From Neobacillus cucumis (GTDB taxonomy: Bacteria > Bacillota > Bacilli > Bacillales_B > DSM-18226), in contig NZ_JAEHGC010000007.1 of NCBI RefSeq assembly GCF_016107705.1, positions 186,001 through 250,000 of the forward strand: 64,000 nt of DNA, given 5' to 3'. Shown in pieces: positions 15,444-23,691 of this stretch. The notes under the pieces are model-generated. The model was not told the origin of the DNA. It saw only the letters and a list, made by a program, of their open reading frames with translations, and did not search any database. A program made the position numbers and the translations under genes. Position 1 is the stretch's first letter; each line of letters opens with the position of its first letter.

Positions 15444-17306
15444 TTACTGTTCTTTTACCTTCGCACGTTTAATAAAGAACGCTAAAATTAAAGCGACAAA
15501 TGCAATACCCGTTGCGACAATAAACGAATCATTAATCCCGTCAATAGTCGCTTGCTGCATCGATTGCCCATATACCAAATAGGTTGTCAGTTGCTTTCCA
15601 GCTGCAGCCGGAATATGGGTATAACCCGATAAGACCTGCGTAAGCTGCGAAAATTTATCAGCGATAAAAGGATTAGAACTTGTAACCGTATTGGTAAAAT
15701 CACCATAATGAACCCCTTGCCTTGTCGACATGACCGTAACAAGGAGAGCCGTCCCAATACTACCCGCAACCTGCCTTGCTGTATTGGAGGCCGCAGTCCC
15801 GTGCGCACCAAGATGGCGTGGCAGCTGGTTCAGTCCCTCTGTCATAACCGTCATCATGATAAAGGACATCCCAAACATTCGCATGACATATAAAAATAAG
15901 ATATGGCTATAGCTGGTTGTCATACTAAGACTCGTAAACTGCCATGTGGTTATGACCGTAATCGCTAAGCCGATAACCGCCAGCCATCTTGCACCGATCT
16001 TATCAAAAAGAGCGCCTGAGATTGGTGACATAATCCCCATCACGATGGCACCAGGAAGCATCAATAATCCAGATTCCAATGCCGTATAGCCGCGAATATT
16101 TTGCAAATAAATCGGAAGCAAGATCATGGCACCGAACATCGCCATATTCACGATCATACTAATAATCGTCGTTAAAGCGAAAATATCATATTTAAAAACT
16201 CGTAAATCCAGCATTGGCTTATCTGTGGTTAATTCACGCCAGACAAAAGCGACTAAAGAAATAATTCCGACCACTAAGGAAACGATAACAGTACCACTGT
16301 CCCAGCCATCATTGCCTGCCTCACTAAAGCCATATAATAAGAAGCCGAAACCTAAGGTTGAAAATAAAAATCCTGGAAAATCGAATTTCGGATTGGTTAC
16401 CTTCGTTACGTCCTTCATCCACATGAAGCTTAGAATTAAATCAAGTACACCGATTGGAATGACAATGTCGAACAATAATCTCCATGAATAATGTCCGATT
16501 AGCCACCCTGACAGGGTTGGTCCAATTGCAGGAGCAAAGATCATGACAATTCCCATGATCCCCATTGCCTTTCCCCGTTTTTCCGGAGGAAATAAGGCGA
16601 AAAACACGGTCATCAATAGTGGCATAATAATACCCGCTCCACTGGCTTGGATAATCCTTCCGATCATCAGCATACTAAAATTGGCTGACAGGGAACAAAC
16701 CAACGATCCTAGTGTGAAGAGAAGGATAGCAGAGATAAATAGTTTCCTAGTCCCAAACTTCTCAATAAGGAAGGCTGTAACAGGAATCGCAATTCCGTTT
16801 ACCAGCATATAACCTGTCGAGAGCCATTGGACCGTATTCGCCGAAACACCTAAATCATTCATAATATGCGGGATCGCTACATTTAATAAGGTTTGATTCA
16901 AAATGGCTACAAAGGCACCGAGCATTAATGCGACAAGAACTTTTCCTGTTCCTGAATTCTCCTTTTCGTCAGCAGCCTTTTCTTTTTCCCGCTTCTTGCT
17001 AACTTCTTCTTGTTGTACATCCGCAACATATTCCAAGGCCGGATCAGCAATCGCCGAATCTTCCAGCATTTCTTCCCCTTTATGGGATAAATCCTGCTGG
17101 GTATTCGCCGGAACCTCTTCGGTTTCCAAACTTATTTCCTTTAATTCATCATCATTGATTTTCGTTTGGACAGGATTTTCCATACACTCTTGATCCATCA
17201 CTTTTGTTTGAAGCATGTTCCGCTTTCTTTGTTTGATCATCGTAAAATTTATAATAAGTAAAACCAATATGGCTAAAATAACATAACCCGTGATATATAT
17301 GGACAT
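15444..17306 (-). CDS. EmrB/QacA-type (DHA2) multidrug MFS transporter with an extra N-terminal anchor
   Basis: A 14-helix drug:H+ antiporter of the DHA2 family: motif A-like GTRKLF and family motif C region (GIVMIFAPAIGPTLSGWLI) are visible, plus LNQTLLNVAIPHIM in helix 1. At 620 aa it is about 110 residues longer than usual. The extension is one membrane helix (YVILAILVLLIINFTMI) and a charged Glu/Lys linker (about 25-120) before the first MFS helix. The gene follows the EmrA-like gene by 8 bp, giving a MarR-EmrA-EmrB operon. Substrates are unknown. Confidence 0.9.
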   Translation of the reverse strand: MSIYITGYVILAILVLLIINFTMIKQRKRNMLQTKVMDQECMENPVQTKINDDELKEISLETEEVPANTQQDLSHKGEEMLEDSAIADPALEYVADVQQEEVSKKREKEKAADEKENSGTGKVLVALMLGAFVAILNQTLLNVAIPHIMNDLGVSANTVQWLSTGYMLVNGIAIPVTAFLIEKFGTRKLFISAILLFTLGSLVCSLSANFSMLMIGRIIQASGAGIIMPLLMTVFFALFPPEKRGKAMGIMGIVMIFAPAIGPTLSGWLIGHYSWRLLFDIVIPIGVLDLILSFMWMKDVTKVTNPKFDFPGFLFSTLGFGFLLYGFSEAGNDGWDSGTVIVSLVVGIISLVAFVWRELTTDKPMLDLRVFKYDIFALTTIISMIVNMAMFGAMILLPIYLQNIRGYTALESGLLMLPGAIVMGIMSPISGALFDKIGARWLAVIGLAITVITTWQFTSLSMTTSYSHILFLYVMRMFGMSFIMMTVMTEGLNQLPRHLGAHGTAASNTARQVAGSIGTALLVTVMSTRQGVHYGDFTNTVTSSNPFIADKFSQLTQVLSGYTHIPAAAGKQLTTYLVYGQSMQQATIDGINDSFIVATGIAFVALILAFFIKRAKVKEQ

Positions 17307-17314
17307 TTTATCAC

Positions 17315-17968
17315 CTACTTATGAATTCGCACGGTTACGTTCATACCAGGGACAATGGCAACACCTTTATTATCATCAATGGATACTTTTACAGGAACAA
17401 CCTGTGTAACTTTTGTGTAATTACCTGTGGTATTTGTACTAGGCAATAAAGAGAATGTCCCTGAAGTTGCTAAGCCAATTTGTTTTACTTTTCCCTTTAA
17501 TTCGCTATTTGGGAAAGCATCCACATAAATATCGACATCCTGTCCTACGGCGATTTCATCAATACTTGTTTCTTCGATATTGGCTGTTACCCATAATTTA
17601 TCTAGATTATAAACTTGAGCAAGCGGTGTCCCTGCGGCAACAAACGAATCTTGAACGGCATTACTTTGTACAATCGTTCCATCCGTTGGAAGCGTCACAT
17701 TCATTTTGACAGGCTTTCCATCCGCACCCGTAGTAGTAATCGTTCCAACTTTATCATCTTTTGAAAAACGTTCGCCAACATTGGCATTCCAATTTGTTAA
17801 TTTTCCGTTTGCCGTTGCAGCAATTGTCACCTGTTGTCCAGCAATTTGGGCATTGTCGGTTGTTAAATAATTTACTGATTTATTGTAATAGGCATAAATT
17901 CCAAAACCTCCCCCTACTAGAACAAGTAACATAATAATGTTGATTAAAAGTAAACGTTTTGCACTCAT
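17315..17968 (-). CDS. EmrA/HlyD-type membrane fusion protein
   Basis: Periplasmic-adaptor-like partner of the MFS pump. It has one N-terminal membrane helix (about 6-27), the EmrA motif YLTTDNAQIAGQQV, a short lipoyl/barrel-sandwich domain (DGTIVQSNAVQDSFVAAGTPLAQV), and a beta-barrel. The long coiled-coil hairpin of Gram-negative EmrA is almost absent (217 aa against about 390), as is common in Firmicutes. It starts 5 bp after the marR stop and is probably translationally coupled. Confidence 0.88.
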   Translation of the reverse strand: MSAKRLLLINIIMLLVLVGGGFGIYAYYNKSVNYLTTDNAQIAGQQVTIAATANGKLTNWNANVGERFSKDDKVGTITTTGADGKPVKMNVTLPTDGTIVQSNAVQDSFVAAGTPLAQVYNLDKLWVTANIEETSIDEIAVGQDVDIYVDAFPNSELKGKVKQIGLATSGTFSLLPSTNTTGNYTKVTQVVPVKVSIDDNKGVAIVPGMNVTVRIHK

Positions 17969-17973
17969 TAACC

Positions 17974-18414
17974 TTATTCCTCCTCTAATGTTAGCTTCTG
18001 TAAGACAATCTTTTGCAACCGTAATAGCTCGGTGACATCCTCCTCTGGTAAATCAAGGACATCGTTCATTTTTTTGATAAAAAGGGAATCCGAAGAATGA
18101 AACTGATCTAAGATCATTTTCCCTTTTTCTGTTAAATGAATGGAGACCACCCTTCTATTTTCAGGAGGAATTACCCTTTCGACTAAGCCCATTTGAACTA
18201 ATCGTTCAATCACATTACTTGCAGTACTGTTCGTCATTCTTAATTTTTCGGCAAGTTCTCCTAAACTTATATTGGGATTCGTCGCAAGTTTGTAGATTGC
18301 CTTTAATTGGACTGTTGTGAGTCCTAATTTATCCGCATCAAATTTAATCAGTCTTTTGATGGCTTTATTGATTGCTAAATATGATTCATAGATCTCATTA
18401 TTTAGTACGGCCAT
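17974..18414 (-). CDS. MarR-family repressor of the efflux operon
   Basis: Winged-helix regulator with a typical recognition region (ISLGELAEKLRMTNSTASNVIERL, shown here in part) and wing residues RVIPPENRRVV. I take the ATG at 18414 (MAVLNNEIYE, 146 aa), because AAAGGAG lies seven bases upstream. A GTG at 18453 would put that ribosome site inside the coding region. It is the first gene of the marR-emrA-emrB operon. An 18-bp palindrome just downstream of its promoter is the likely autoregulatory site. Confidence 0.9.
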   Translation of the reverse strand: MAVLNNEIYESYLAINKAIKRLIKFDADKLGLTTVQLKAIYKLATNPNISLGELAEKLRMTNSTASNVIERLVQMGLVERVIPPENRRVVSIHLTEKGKMILDQFHSSDSLFIKKMNDVLDLPEEDVTELLRLQKIVLQKLTLEEE

Positions 18415-18458
18415 CGCTGCTCTCCTTTCTCTTATTCTTCTAAACTTTCCCACCGGAA

Positions 18459-18476
18459 TATTTCGTATACGAAATA
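18459..18476. promoter_or_regulatory. Perfect 18-bp palindrome, probable MarR operator
   Basis: TATTTCGTATACGAAATA is its own reverse complement. It lies 17-34 bases after the -10 element of the marR promoter and about 45 bases before the marR start, the place expected for autorepression. Confidence 0.75.
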
Positions 18477-18492
18477 ATCTTTACAGAAATAC

Positions 18493-18521
18493 ATTATAAT
18501 CAGTGGACATGTAAGTGTCAA
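18493..18521 (-). promoter_or_regulatory. Sigma-A promoter of the marR-emrAB operon
   Basis: On the minus strand TTGACA (18516-18521) and TATAAT (18493-18498) are separated by exactly 17 bases, a consensus vegetative promoter. Confidence 0.85.
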
Positions 18522-18530
18522 TATAAAAAA

Positions 18531-18543
18531 TGACACATTGTCA
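18531..18543. promoter_or_regulatory. TetR-type operator half region 1 (TGACA-N3-TGTCA)
   Basis: TGACACATTGTCA is an inverted repeat of TGACA. It lies ten bases upstream of the marR -35 box and just before the tetR promoter. The same element recurs at 18598-18610. Confidence 0.65.
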
Positions 18544-18551
18544 TATGTATA

Positions 18552-18580
18552 TTGACATTAATTTATAGGCCTATTATCAT
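18552..18580 (+). promoter_or_regulatory. Sigma-A promoter of the tetR gene
   Basis: TTGACA (18552-18557), 17-base spacer, TATCAT (18575-18580), about 50 bases before the start codon. Confidence 0.75.
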
Positions 18581-18597
18581 ATAATTAGGATAAATTA

Positions 18598-18610
18598 TGA
18601 CAAATTGTCA
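18598..18610. promoter_or_regulatory. TetR-type operator 2 (TGACA-N3-TGTCA)
   Basis: TGACAAATTGTCA is the second copy of the TGACA inverted repeat, located between the tetR -10 box and its ribosome site, fitting autorepression by the adjacent TetR protein. Confidence 0.7.
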
Positions 18611-18632
18611 CATGATATAAGGAGTGAAATCG

Positions 18633-19247
18633 TTGCCAAAACCAACGTTTTTAAATTTATCAAAAGAAAAACAAGAAGGATTATTGAAAGCTGCGAAGAA
18701 GGAATTTTCGCGGGTTCCATTAAATGAAGCATCCATTTCAAATATCATTAAGGATGCTGGCATACCCAGGGGGAGCTTTTATCAATATTTTGAGGATAAG
18801 GAAGATGTGTTCTATTTTTTATTAGATGAGCATTCTACTCGGAATAATGAGCGCTTCATTTCCATCTTAAAAATGAATGAAGGAGATTTATTTCAGTCCT
18901 TTATCGATTGGTTTAAATCCATTCTCATCACCTTTGAAGAACAGGAAAATCGCCAATATTTTAAAAATACCTTTTTAAACATGAATTATCGAATCGAAAA
19001 AGCGATAACACAGAATATTTATGAGGAAAAAGCAAAAAGCAGATTCATGGGAATCATTCACTCGATCAACTCGGAAAATTTAAATGTACAAAATGAAGAA
19101 GAATTACACCATATCTTTAAAATCATGACGGCCGTTATGATTCGAAATCTCGTTTCTGTCTTTGCGAGGGAAATTCATACAAATGATGCAATGAAGGCCT
19201 TTTCTTTGGAGCTGGATTTACTTAAAAGAGGGTTCTATAAGAAATAA
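18633..19247 (+). CDS. TetR/AcrR-family regulator divergent from the efflux operon
   Basis: N-terminal helix-turn-helix (KEFSRVPLNEASISNIIKDA, GIPRGSFYQYFEDKEDVF) with a helical ligand-binding domain. The start is the TTG at 18633 (PKPTFLNLSKEKQEG), eight bases after AAGGAG; the GTG at 18624 lies inside that site. The gene is transcribed away from marR-emrAB. Two TGACA inverted repeats in the shared region suggest it represses itself and may also act on the efflux promoter, giving the pump two regulators. Confidence 0.88.
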   Translation: MPKPTFLNLSKEKQEGLLKAAKKEFSRVPLNEASISNIIKDAGIPRGSFYQYFEDKEDVFYFLLDEHSTRNNERFISILKMNEGDLFQSFIDWFKSILITFEEQENRQYFKNTFLNMNYRIEKAITQNIYEEKAKSRFMGIIHSINSENLNVQNEEELHHIFKIMTAVMIRNLVSVFAREIHTNDAMKAFSLELDLLKRGFYKK

Positions 19248-19249
19248 AA

Positions 19250-19299
19250 AATAAGTGCCAGGCCCCTCCCATATACTGGATCGGTGCCTGGCACTTATT
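19250..19299. repeat. Hairpin repeat / terminator (AAGTGCCAGGC ... GCCTGGCACTT)
   Basis: AATAAGTGCCAGGC (19250-19263) pairs perfectly with GCCTGGCACTTATT (19286-19299). It directly follows the tetR stop and can terminate both strands. A related hairpin occurs at 50500-50538, so it belongs to a dispersed repeat family. Confidence 0.7.
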
Positions 19300-19310
19300 A
19301 TTTCTATAAA

Positions 19311-19460
19311 TTATACAATAAAACGCTCATCATTAAAGTAAATCATTTCTGTAAGAAATTTCGGGCCTTGAATTTTTTTAAATGCCTCTTTTGCTTCTTT
19401 TTCTGTGTCAAATTCAAACATGTTAACATTGTTTTTTGAATAGACTGTGATAATCCACAT
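19311..19460 (-). CDS. Small conserved-looking protein, 49 aa
   Basis: A 49-codon frame starts MWIITVYSKNNVNMFEFDTE and has a good AGAGGA ribosome site ten bases upstream. The sequence (beta strand, then KEAKEAFKKIQG helix, then strand) looks like a complete mini alpha/beta domain and codon use is normal. I recognise the style of a small uncharacterised Bacillus protein but not a function. It lies between the tetR terminator and the permease gene, on the permease strand. Confidence 0.65.
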   Translation of the reverse strand: MWIITVYSKNNVNMFEFDTEKEAKEAFKKIQGPKFLTEMIYFNDERFIV

Positions 19461-19516
19461 AAAAATATATTCCTCTTTTCATAGATTAATAGAAATGATT
19501 TAACTAAACAAATTTG

Positions 19517-21154
19517 CTATACTGCTGTTTCTTTCTTGATTTCCAAGGTATTTGTTTCCTTATTTGCCCTAATTTCTTCATTCACTTTGTACGCCTCTTG
19601 CAGATATTCCGTCTCATACCCACTTTTAAAGCCCCAAACATAAAACACTAGGGATAAACCGGCAATTAAGAGCATATCCCAGCCGTATGGGATAATGTCC
19701 TTTCCGCCAAACTTGTTACTTCCTAAATAGGATACACACATCATACATAATAGGTAGACAACCATCCATAGACCAGCGAGAAAATTCCGGCGGAACCCCT
19801 TCCATTTCACTTTTATTTGATAGTAAAAATAAATCGGAAGACCAATCATAATAAATAATAAGACCTGTCCGGTTAACGGCCAACATGCCCAATATAGGGT
19901 TAAAGAAGCAAAAACAAACCCGCATGGTGCAATAATACTCAGTCCTTTTAACTTAATTGGCCGATACAAACGTTCCCCTGTCCTTCTTAATGTCATGACG
20001 GTAACAGGTCCTGTAATATAAGAAATTAACGTCGCAACAGAAATGACTTCCGCCAGTTTCCCCCAGCCTCTAAACAAGAATAAAAATAGAAACGATACAG
20101 CCAGGTTTAAGAACATTGCCGGACGTGGTACGCCATACAACGGATGAATTTTTCCAAACACTGCCGGAAAATACTTATTCTTTTGCATCCCATAGATCAT
20201 CCTCGCTGTTGTGGCGGTATACGTAATAGCTGTTCCTGAAGGAGAAATAAAAGCATCAGAATAGAGTATGATGACGAGCCAGTTCAGGTTTAGTGCAATA
20301 GCCAAATCAGCAAAAGGAGAATTAAAATTTAACAGATTCCAGCCATGGACAAGTAAGGAAGGATCGACAGACCCAATAAATGCAACTTGCAATAGAACAT
20401 AGATCATCGTTGCAATCAGGACCGAACCCACAACCGCGATTGGGATGGAACGCCCGGGATTCTTAGCCTCTCCTGCCATATTGATTGGGCTTTGAAAACC
20501 ATTGAATGCAAAAATTATACCTGATGTCGCTACAGCTGTAAAGACACTTGATAAACTATGACTTTCGCCTCCTGAGTTCAACGTAAAATTCTCGCCATGA
20601 AAACCTACAAATAAGAGGGAGCCAATCGTCAGTCCAGGGATAATGATTTTAAAAACCGTGATTAGAGAGTTCGCTTTTGCAAATAAGCTAACAGTCCAGT
20701 AATTTATGAGAAAATAAATAAGTAATAATATAGAAGCAATCGATAAGCCTTTCAGAGTAAGACTACCATTTAATACCAGGTGATGTGTCCACTGTGCCCA
20801 TTTCCAAGGCAACGAACTCATATATTGAACAGAAGCTATGGCTTCAACGGGAATAACAGAAACAATGGCAATCCAATTGGACCAACCGGCGAGAAACCCA
20901 ATAAACGACCCATGAGAATATTGCGTATATTTCACCATTCCCCCTGCTTCAGGGAACATCGAGCCTAATTCACAATAAGAAAGAGCAATAAATAAAATAA
21001 CCGCCATTCCAATGAGCCAGGAAAAAATCGCTGCAGGACCGGCGATTTGTGCCGCTCTCCAAGCCCCAAATAACCAGCCAGATCCGATCATCGAACCTAT
21101 CCCTACCATTGTTAAGGCAAACGTTCCCATCCTTCTTTGTAATTGATTGTTCAT
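19517..21154 (-). CDS. APC-superfamily amino-acid permease linked to glutaminase
   Basis: A 545-aa permease with about 12-14 helices. The APC hallmark is clear: GIGSMIGSGWLFGAW in helix 1, FNGFQSPINMAGEAKNPGRSIP around helices 6-7. The sequence resembles the aspartate/glutamate:proton symporter YveA branch. It follows glsA by 30 bp on the same strand, so it probably moves glutamine or glutamate (or a related amino acid). In B. subtilis the same operon position is held by GlnT, a sodium symporter of a different family. The start has AAGAGG upstream. Confidence 0.87.
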   Translation of the reverse strand: MNNQLQRRMGTFALTMVGIGSMIGSGWLFGAWRAAQIAGPAAIFSWLIGMAVILFIALSYCELGSMFPEAGGMVKYTQYSHGSFIGFLAGWSNWIAIVSVIPVEAIASVQYMSSLPWKWAQWTHHLVLNGSLTLKGLSIASILLLIYFLINYWTVSLFAKANSLITVFKIIIPGLTIGSLLFVGFHGENFTLNSGGESHSLSSVFTAVATSGIIFAFNGFQSPINMAGEAKNPGRSIPIAVVGSVLIATMIYVLLQVAFIGSVDPSLLVHGWNLLNFNSPFADLAIALNLNWLVIILYSDAFISPSGTAITYTATTARMIYGMQKNKYFPAVFGKIHPLYGVPRPAMFLNLAVSFLFLFLFRGWGKLAEVISVATLISYITGPVTVMTLRRTGERLYRPIKLKGLSIIAPCGFVFASLTLYWACWPLTGQVLLFIMIGLPIYFYYQIKVKWKGFRRNFLAGLWMVVYLLCMMCVSYLGSNKFGGKDIIPYGWDMLLIAGLSLVFYVWGFKSGYETEYLQEAYKVNEEIRANKETNTLEIKKETAV

Positions 21155-21184
21155 CCATACAACCTCTTTCTTGTTTAGATAACT

Positions 21185-22165
21185 TTAAAAAATACAGAGA
21201 TCCCATTCCTGAGCCAAATGTTTTAATAATCTAACACCTGTCAGGCTATTCCCATATTCATCAATTGCCGGTCCATAAATGCCGATTCCACAACCGTCTT
21301 GAAAGGGATGATCTCTATTTTTATTTGGCGGAACTAAGGCCAGAATCCCTCCGGATACCCCGCTTTTTGCCGGGAGCCCGACAAATGCCGCAAATTTACC
21401 GGAAGCATTGTACATTCCACAAGTAATCATCAAAGCTTTAGTCAGTCTGGCCACTTCTTTAGGTAAAACTTGTACATGGTGAATGGGATGATATCCGTCA
21501 TGCGCCAAAATCATTCCAATCATGGCGATATCTTCTGTAGTTACTTCGAGCGAACAAAGCTTTAAGTAAACTTCAAGTGTTTCTTCCACCTCGGCTTCTA
21601 AAAAGCCAGTCTCTTTTAAATAGTAAGCCAAAGCCCGGTTTCGATGGGCTGTTTGCCATTCAGATTGGAACACTTCCACATTCAGGTTTGGACGTTTTCC
21701 GATCATTCTTTCAATTAATTCATTAACATTTTCCAATTTACTTTGTGACGAATCCCCTGGCAGCATGGAAGCAACAGTAATAGCCCCCGCATTAATCATT
21801 GGGTTAAACGGCTTTCCCGGTTTATGCATCTCCAAACGAATGATCGAGTTAAAGGGATCACCCGTTGGTTCAACATCCACACGGTCCAACACATAGGATA
21901 TTCCACGAGTTACACATGCTGTAATAAAGCTGATTACTTTTGAGATACTTTGCAATGTAAAAGGGACATGCCAATCCCCAGACCGGATGTTTGAACCTGT
22001 TGGTAATGAAATACAAATTCCCAGCTGGAATAGGTTTGCCTTCCCCAAAGCGGGAATATAGCTAGCACATTGTCCTTCCGTGGCAAAAGAGCGAAAATGG
22101 GTCACCCATTCATCCAACCCATCTATTCTTTGATCATGAACCTCTTGTTTTATCGCTTGGACCAA
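21185..22165 (-). CDS. glsA: Glutaminase (glutamine to glutamate and ammonia)
   Basis: Serine-dependent glutaminase of the beta-lactamase-like fold. The nucleophile motif SISK (Ser73, Lys76) sits in FTLQSISKVISF; other conserved segments are NPMINAGAI and the glycine-rich SGVSGGILALVPP. Length (326 aa) is normal. The start is TTG at 22165, eight bases after AAAGGAG. It heads a glsA-permease operon and is divergent from a GlnK/GlnL-type two-component system, the known activator of glutaminase in response to glutamine. Confidence 0.95.
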   Translation of the reverse strand: MVQAIKQEVHDQRIDGLDEWVTHFRSFATEGQCASYIPALGKANLFQLGICISLPTGSNIRSGDWHVPFTLQSISKVISFITACVTRGISYVLDRVDVEPTGDPFNSIIRLEMHKPGKPFNPMINAGAITVASMLPGDSSQSKLENVNELIERMIGKRPNLNVEVFQSEWQTAHRNRALAYYLKETGFLEAEVEETLEVYLKLCSLEVTTEDIAMIGMILAHDGYHPIHHVQVLPKEVARLTKALMITCGMYNASGKFAAFVGLPAKSGVSGGILALVPPNKNRDHPFQDGCGIGIYGPAIDEYGNSLTGVRLLKHLAQEWDLCIF

Positions 22166-22190
22166 GTTCTTCTCTCCTTTAATGTTCGGT

Positions 22191-22204
22191 TTAGAAAACG
22201 CTTT
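22191..22204. promoter_or_regulatory. cre-like catabolite control site upstream of glsA
   Basis: AGAAAACGCTTTCG differs from the CcpA consensus core (TGAAAACGCTTTCA type) only at its ends. It lies about 30 bases upstream of the glsA start, where CcpA binding would block transcription. Match judged by eye. Confidence 0.4.
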
Positions 22205-22318
22205 CGAATTGTTACTTAAAAAATATAATTGATTCTATAATGCGCACTACAAAAGAAAACGGGAATCTACAGAAAGTTTTTTATCTTTAAAATAAAATTT
22301 TTAAACATGGCTCTGGCA

Positions 22319-22347
22319 TTGTGTTCAGATATTTCTACCTGTATACT
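22319..22347 (+). promoter_or_regulatory. Sigma-A promoter of the glnK-glnL pair
   Basis: TTGTGT (22319-22324), 17-base spacer, TATACT (22342-22347), about 30 bases before the TTG start. Confidence 0.6.
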
Positions 22348-22376
22348 GTTGTTCAGACAAACAGGAAGTGATCATC

Positions 22377-23687
22377 TTGAATTTCAATCCACTAGTTAAA
22401 AAAGACATCCAAACCCTTATTTTGATGTTGATAACGGTTCCATTAGCAGGTGTCATCAATTTTTATCCAATCAATGCCGCCTTCCGAATCAGTTTTGGGG
22501 TGCCGACCTTTTTATTCTTTTTGTTATTATTTCGTAAGATTCCGCCTGTCTTGCCCGGTTTTTTGACCGCTTTAAATATTGTAGGGTTTCGTATCCTGCT
22601 AGAATTTATCCAGAATGAACATTTTCATTGGGTAAGCTCTTTGAAAGACAATTTTTCAAGCTTTTTCTTTTATTTGGCTTTTGCTTGTTTCTTTTATTTG
22701 GCAAGAGTCAACCGATTTCATAGCCGGCTTTTGGTCATCGGATGGATAGGCATTTTAATCGAAATCCTGTCTGATATCGTTGAACTGACCGTTCAATACT
22801 TTGTTTTAGGAACTACAATTAAAATTTCATCACTAAGCGAAATCCTGATGATGGCGATTTCGCACAGTTTTATTGTTCTTAGCTTTTTCACCATCCTGCA
22901 GCTGTATCAGGCACAAGAAAGAGAAAGACAAATTCGAAAACAAAATGAGCATATGCTCCTGTTGATTTCCAACCTATATGAAGAATCGATTCATTTAAAA
23001 AAAACGTTGGTCAATGCCGAAAACATCACAAAAAAATCCTATGATTTATACAAAGGCTTATACGAGTTGAAAACCGTTCCGGGTATTGCCAATTCAATCG
23101 AGGATTTCTCTAGGGTGGCGTTAAATATCGCTGGAGAAGTTCATGAGATTAAAAAAGATAATCAGCGTATTTTTGCAGGACTTTCAAAGCTCATTTCTGT
23201 TGAAAGCTTCGCTGATTATATGGAACTAAACGAGCTGATTTCCATCATAAAACGGACAAACGAAAAATATGCCTCTTTACTAGGTAAAGAGATTCACATT
23301 GAGTATTCCATTAGTGGAGTTCATCCTCCCTATCACGCGTTCACCCTTCTATCAATCATCAATAATATTGTCACAAACGCGGTAGAAGCAATCGACTATG
23401 TCGGAACCATCACCGTTAACGTAGAAAGGAATCTAGAAACAATTGAATTTCAAATCGGCGATGACGGACCTGGTATCCCATCAAGGCGAAAAAATGCAAT
23501 TTTTAAGCCAGGGTTTACTTCGAAATATGATCAGTCCGGAAATCCCTCTACTGGTATGGGATTATCGTTTGTCAAAGAAATGATGGATCAACTTGAGGGT
23601 GAAATATCAGTGAAGGATCAACCAGAAGGAACAGGAACGATTTTCATAATTCGATTACCCGTGAGTCATTTAATCAAGAAAGGATGA
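22377..23687 (+). CDS. glnK: GlnK-type sensor histidine kinase of the glutamine two-component system
   Basis: Membrane sensor with about six N-terminal helices (1-190), a coiled linker, the phosphoacceptor motif EVHEIKKDNQRIFAGL typical of the GlnK/CitA-like group, and HATPase boxes (NNIVTNAVEAID, GDDGPGIP, STGMGLSFVKEM). I take TTG at 22377 (NFNPLVKKD), eight bases after AGGAAG; the GTG at 22368 overlaps that site. glnL follows 4 bp after its stop. By analogy to B. subtilis it senses glutamine and switches on glsA and its transporter. Confidence 0.88.
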   Translation: MNFNPLVKKDIQTLILMLITVPLAGVINFYPINAAFRISFGVPTFLFFLLLFRKIPPVLPGFLTALNIVGFRILLEFIQNEHFHWVSSLKDNFSSFFFYLAFACFFYLARVNRFHSRLLVIGWIGILIEILSDIVELTVQYFVLGTTIKISSLSEILMMAISHSFIVLSFFTILQLYQAQERERQIRKQNEHMLLLISNLYEESIHLKKTLVNAENITKKSYDLYKGLYELKTVPGIANSIEDFSRVALNIAGEVHEIKKDNQRIFAGLSKLISVESFADYMELNELISIIKRTNEKYASLLGKEIHIEYSISGVHPPYHAFTLLSIINNIVTNAVEAIDYVGTITVNVERNLETIEFQIGDDGPGIPSRRKNAIFKPGFTSKYDQSGNPSTGMGLSFVKEMMDQLEGEISVKDQPEGTGTIFIIRLPVSHLIKKG

Positions 23688-23691
23688 TTCG

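Noticed and set aside
22249..22254. GlnL binding site
   Set aside because: Only one TTTTGT half is present; the second at the known spacing is missing, so it is not listed as a site.
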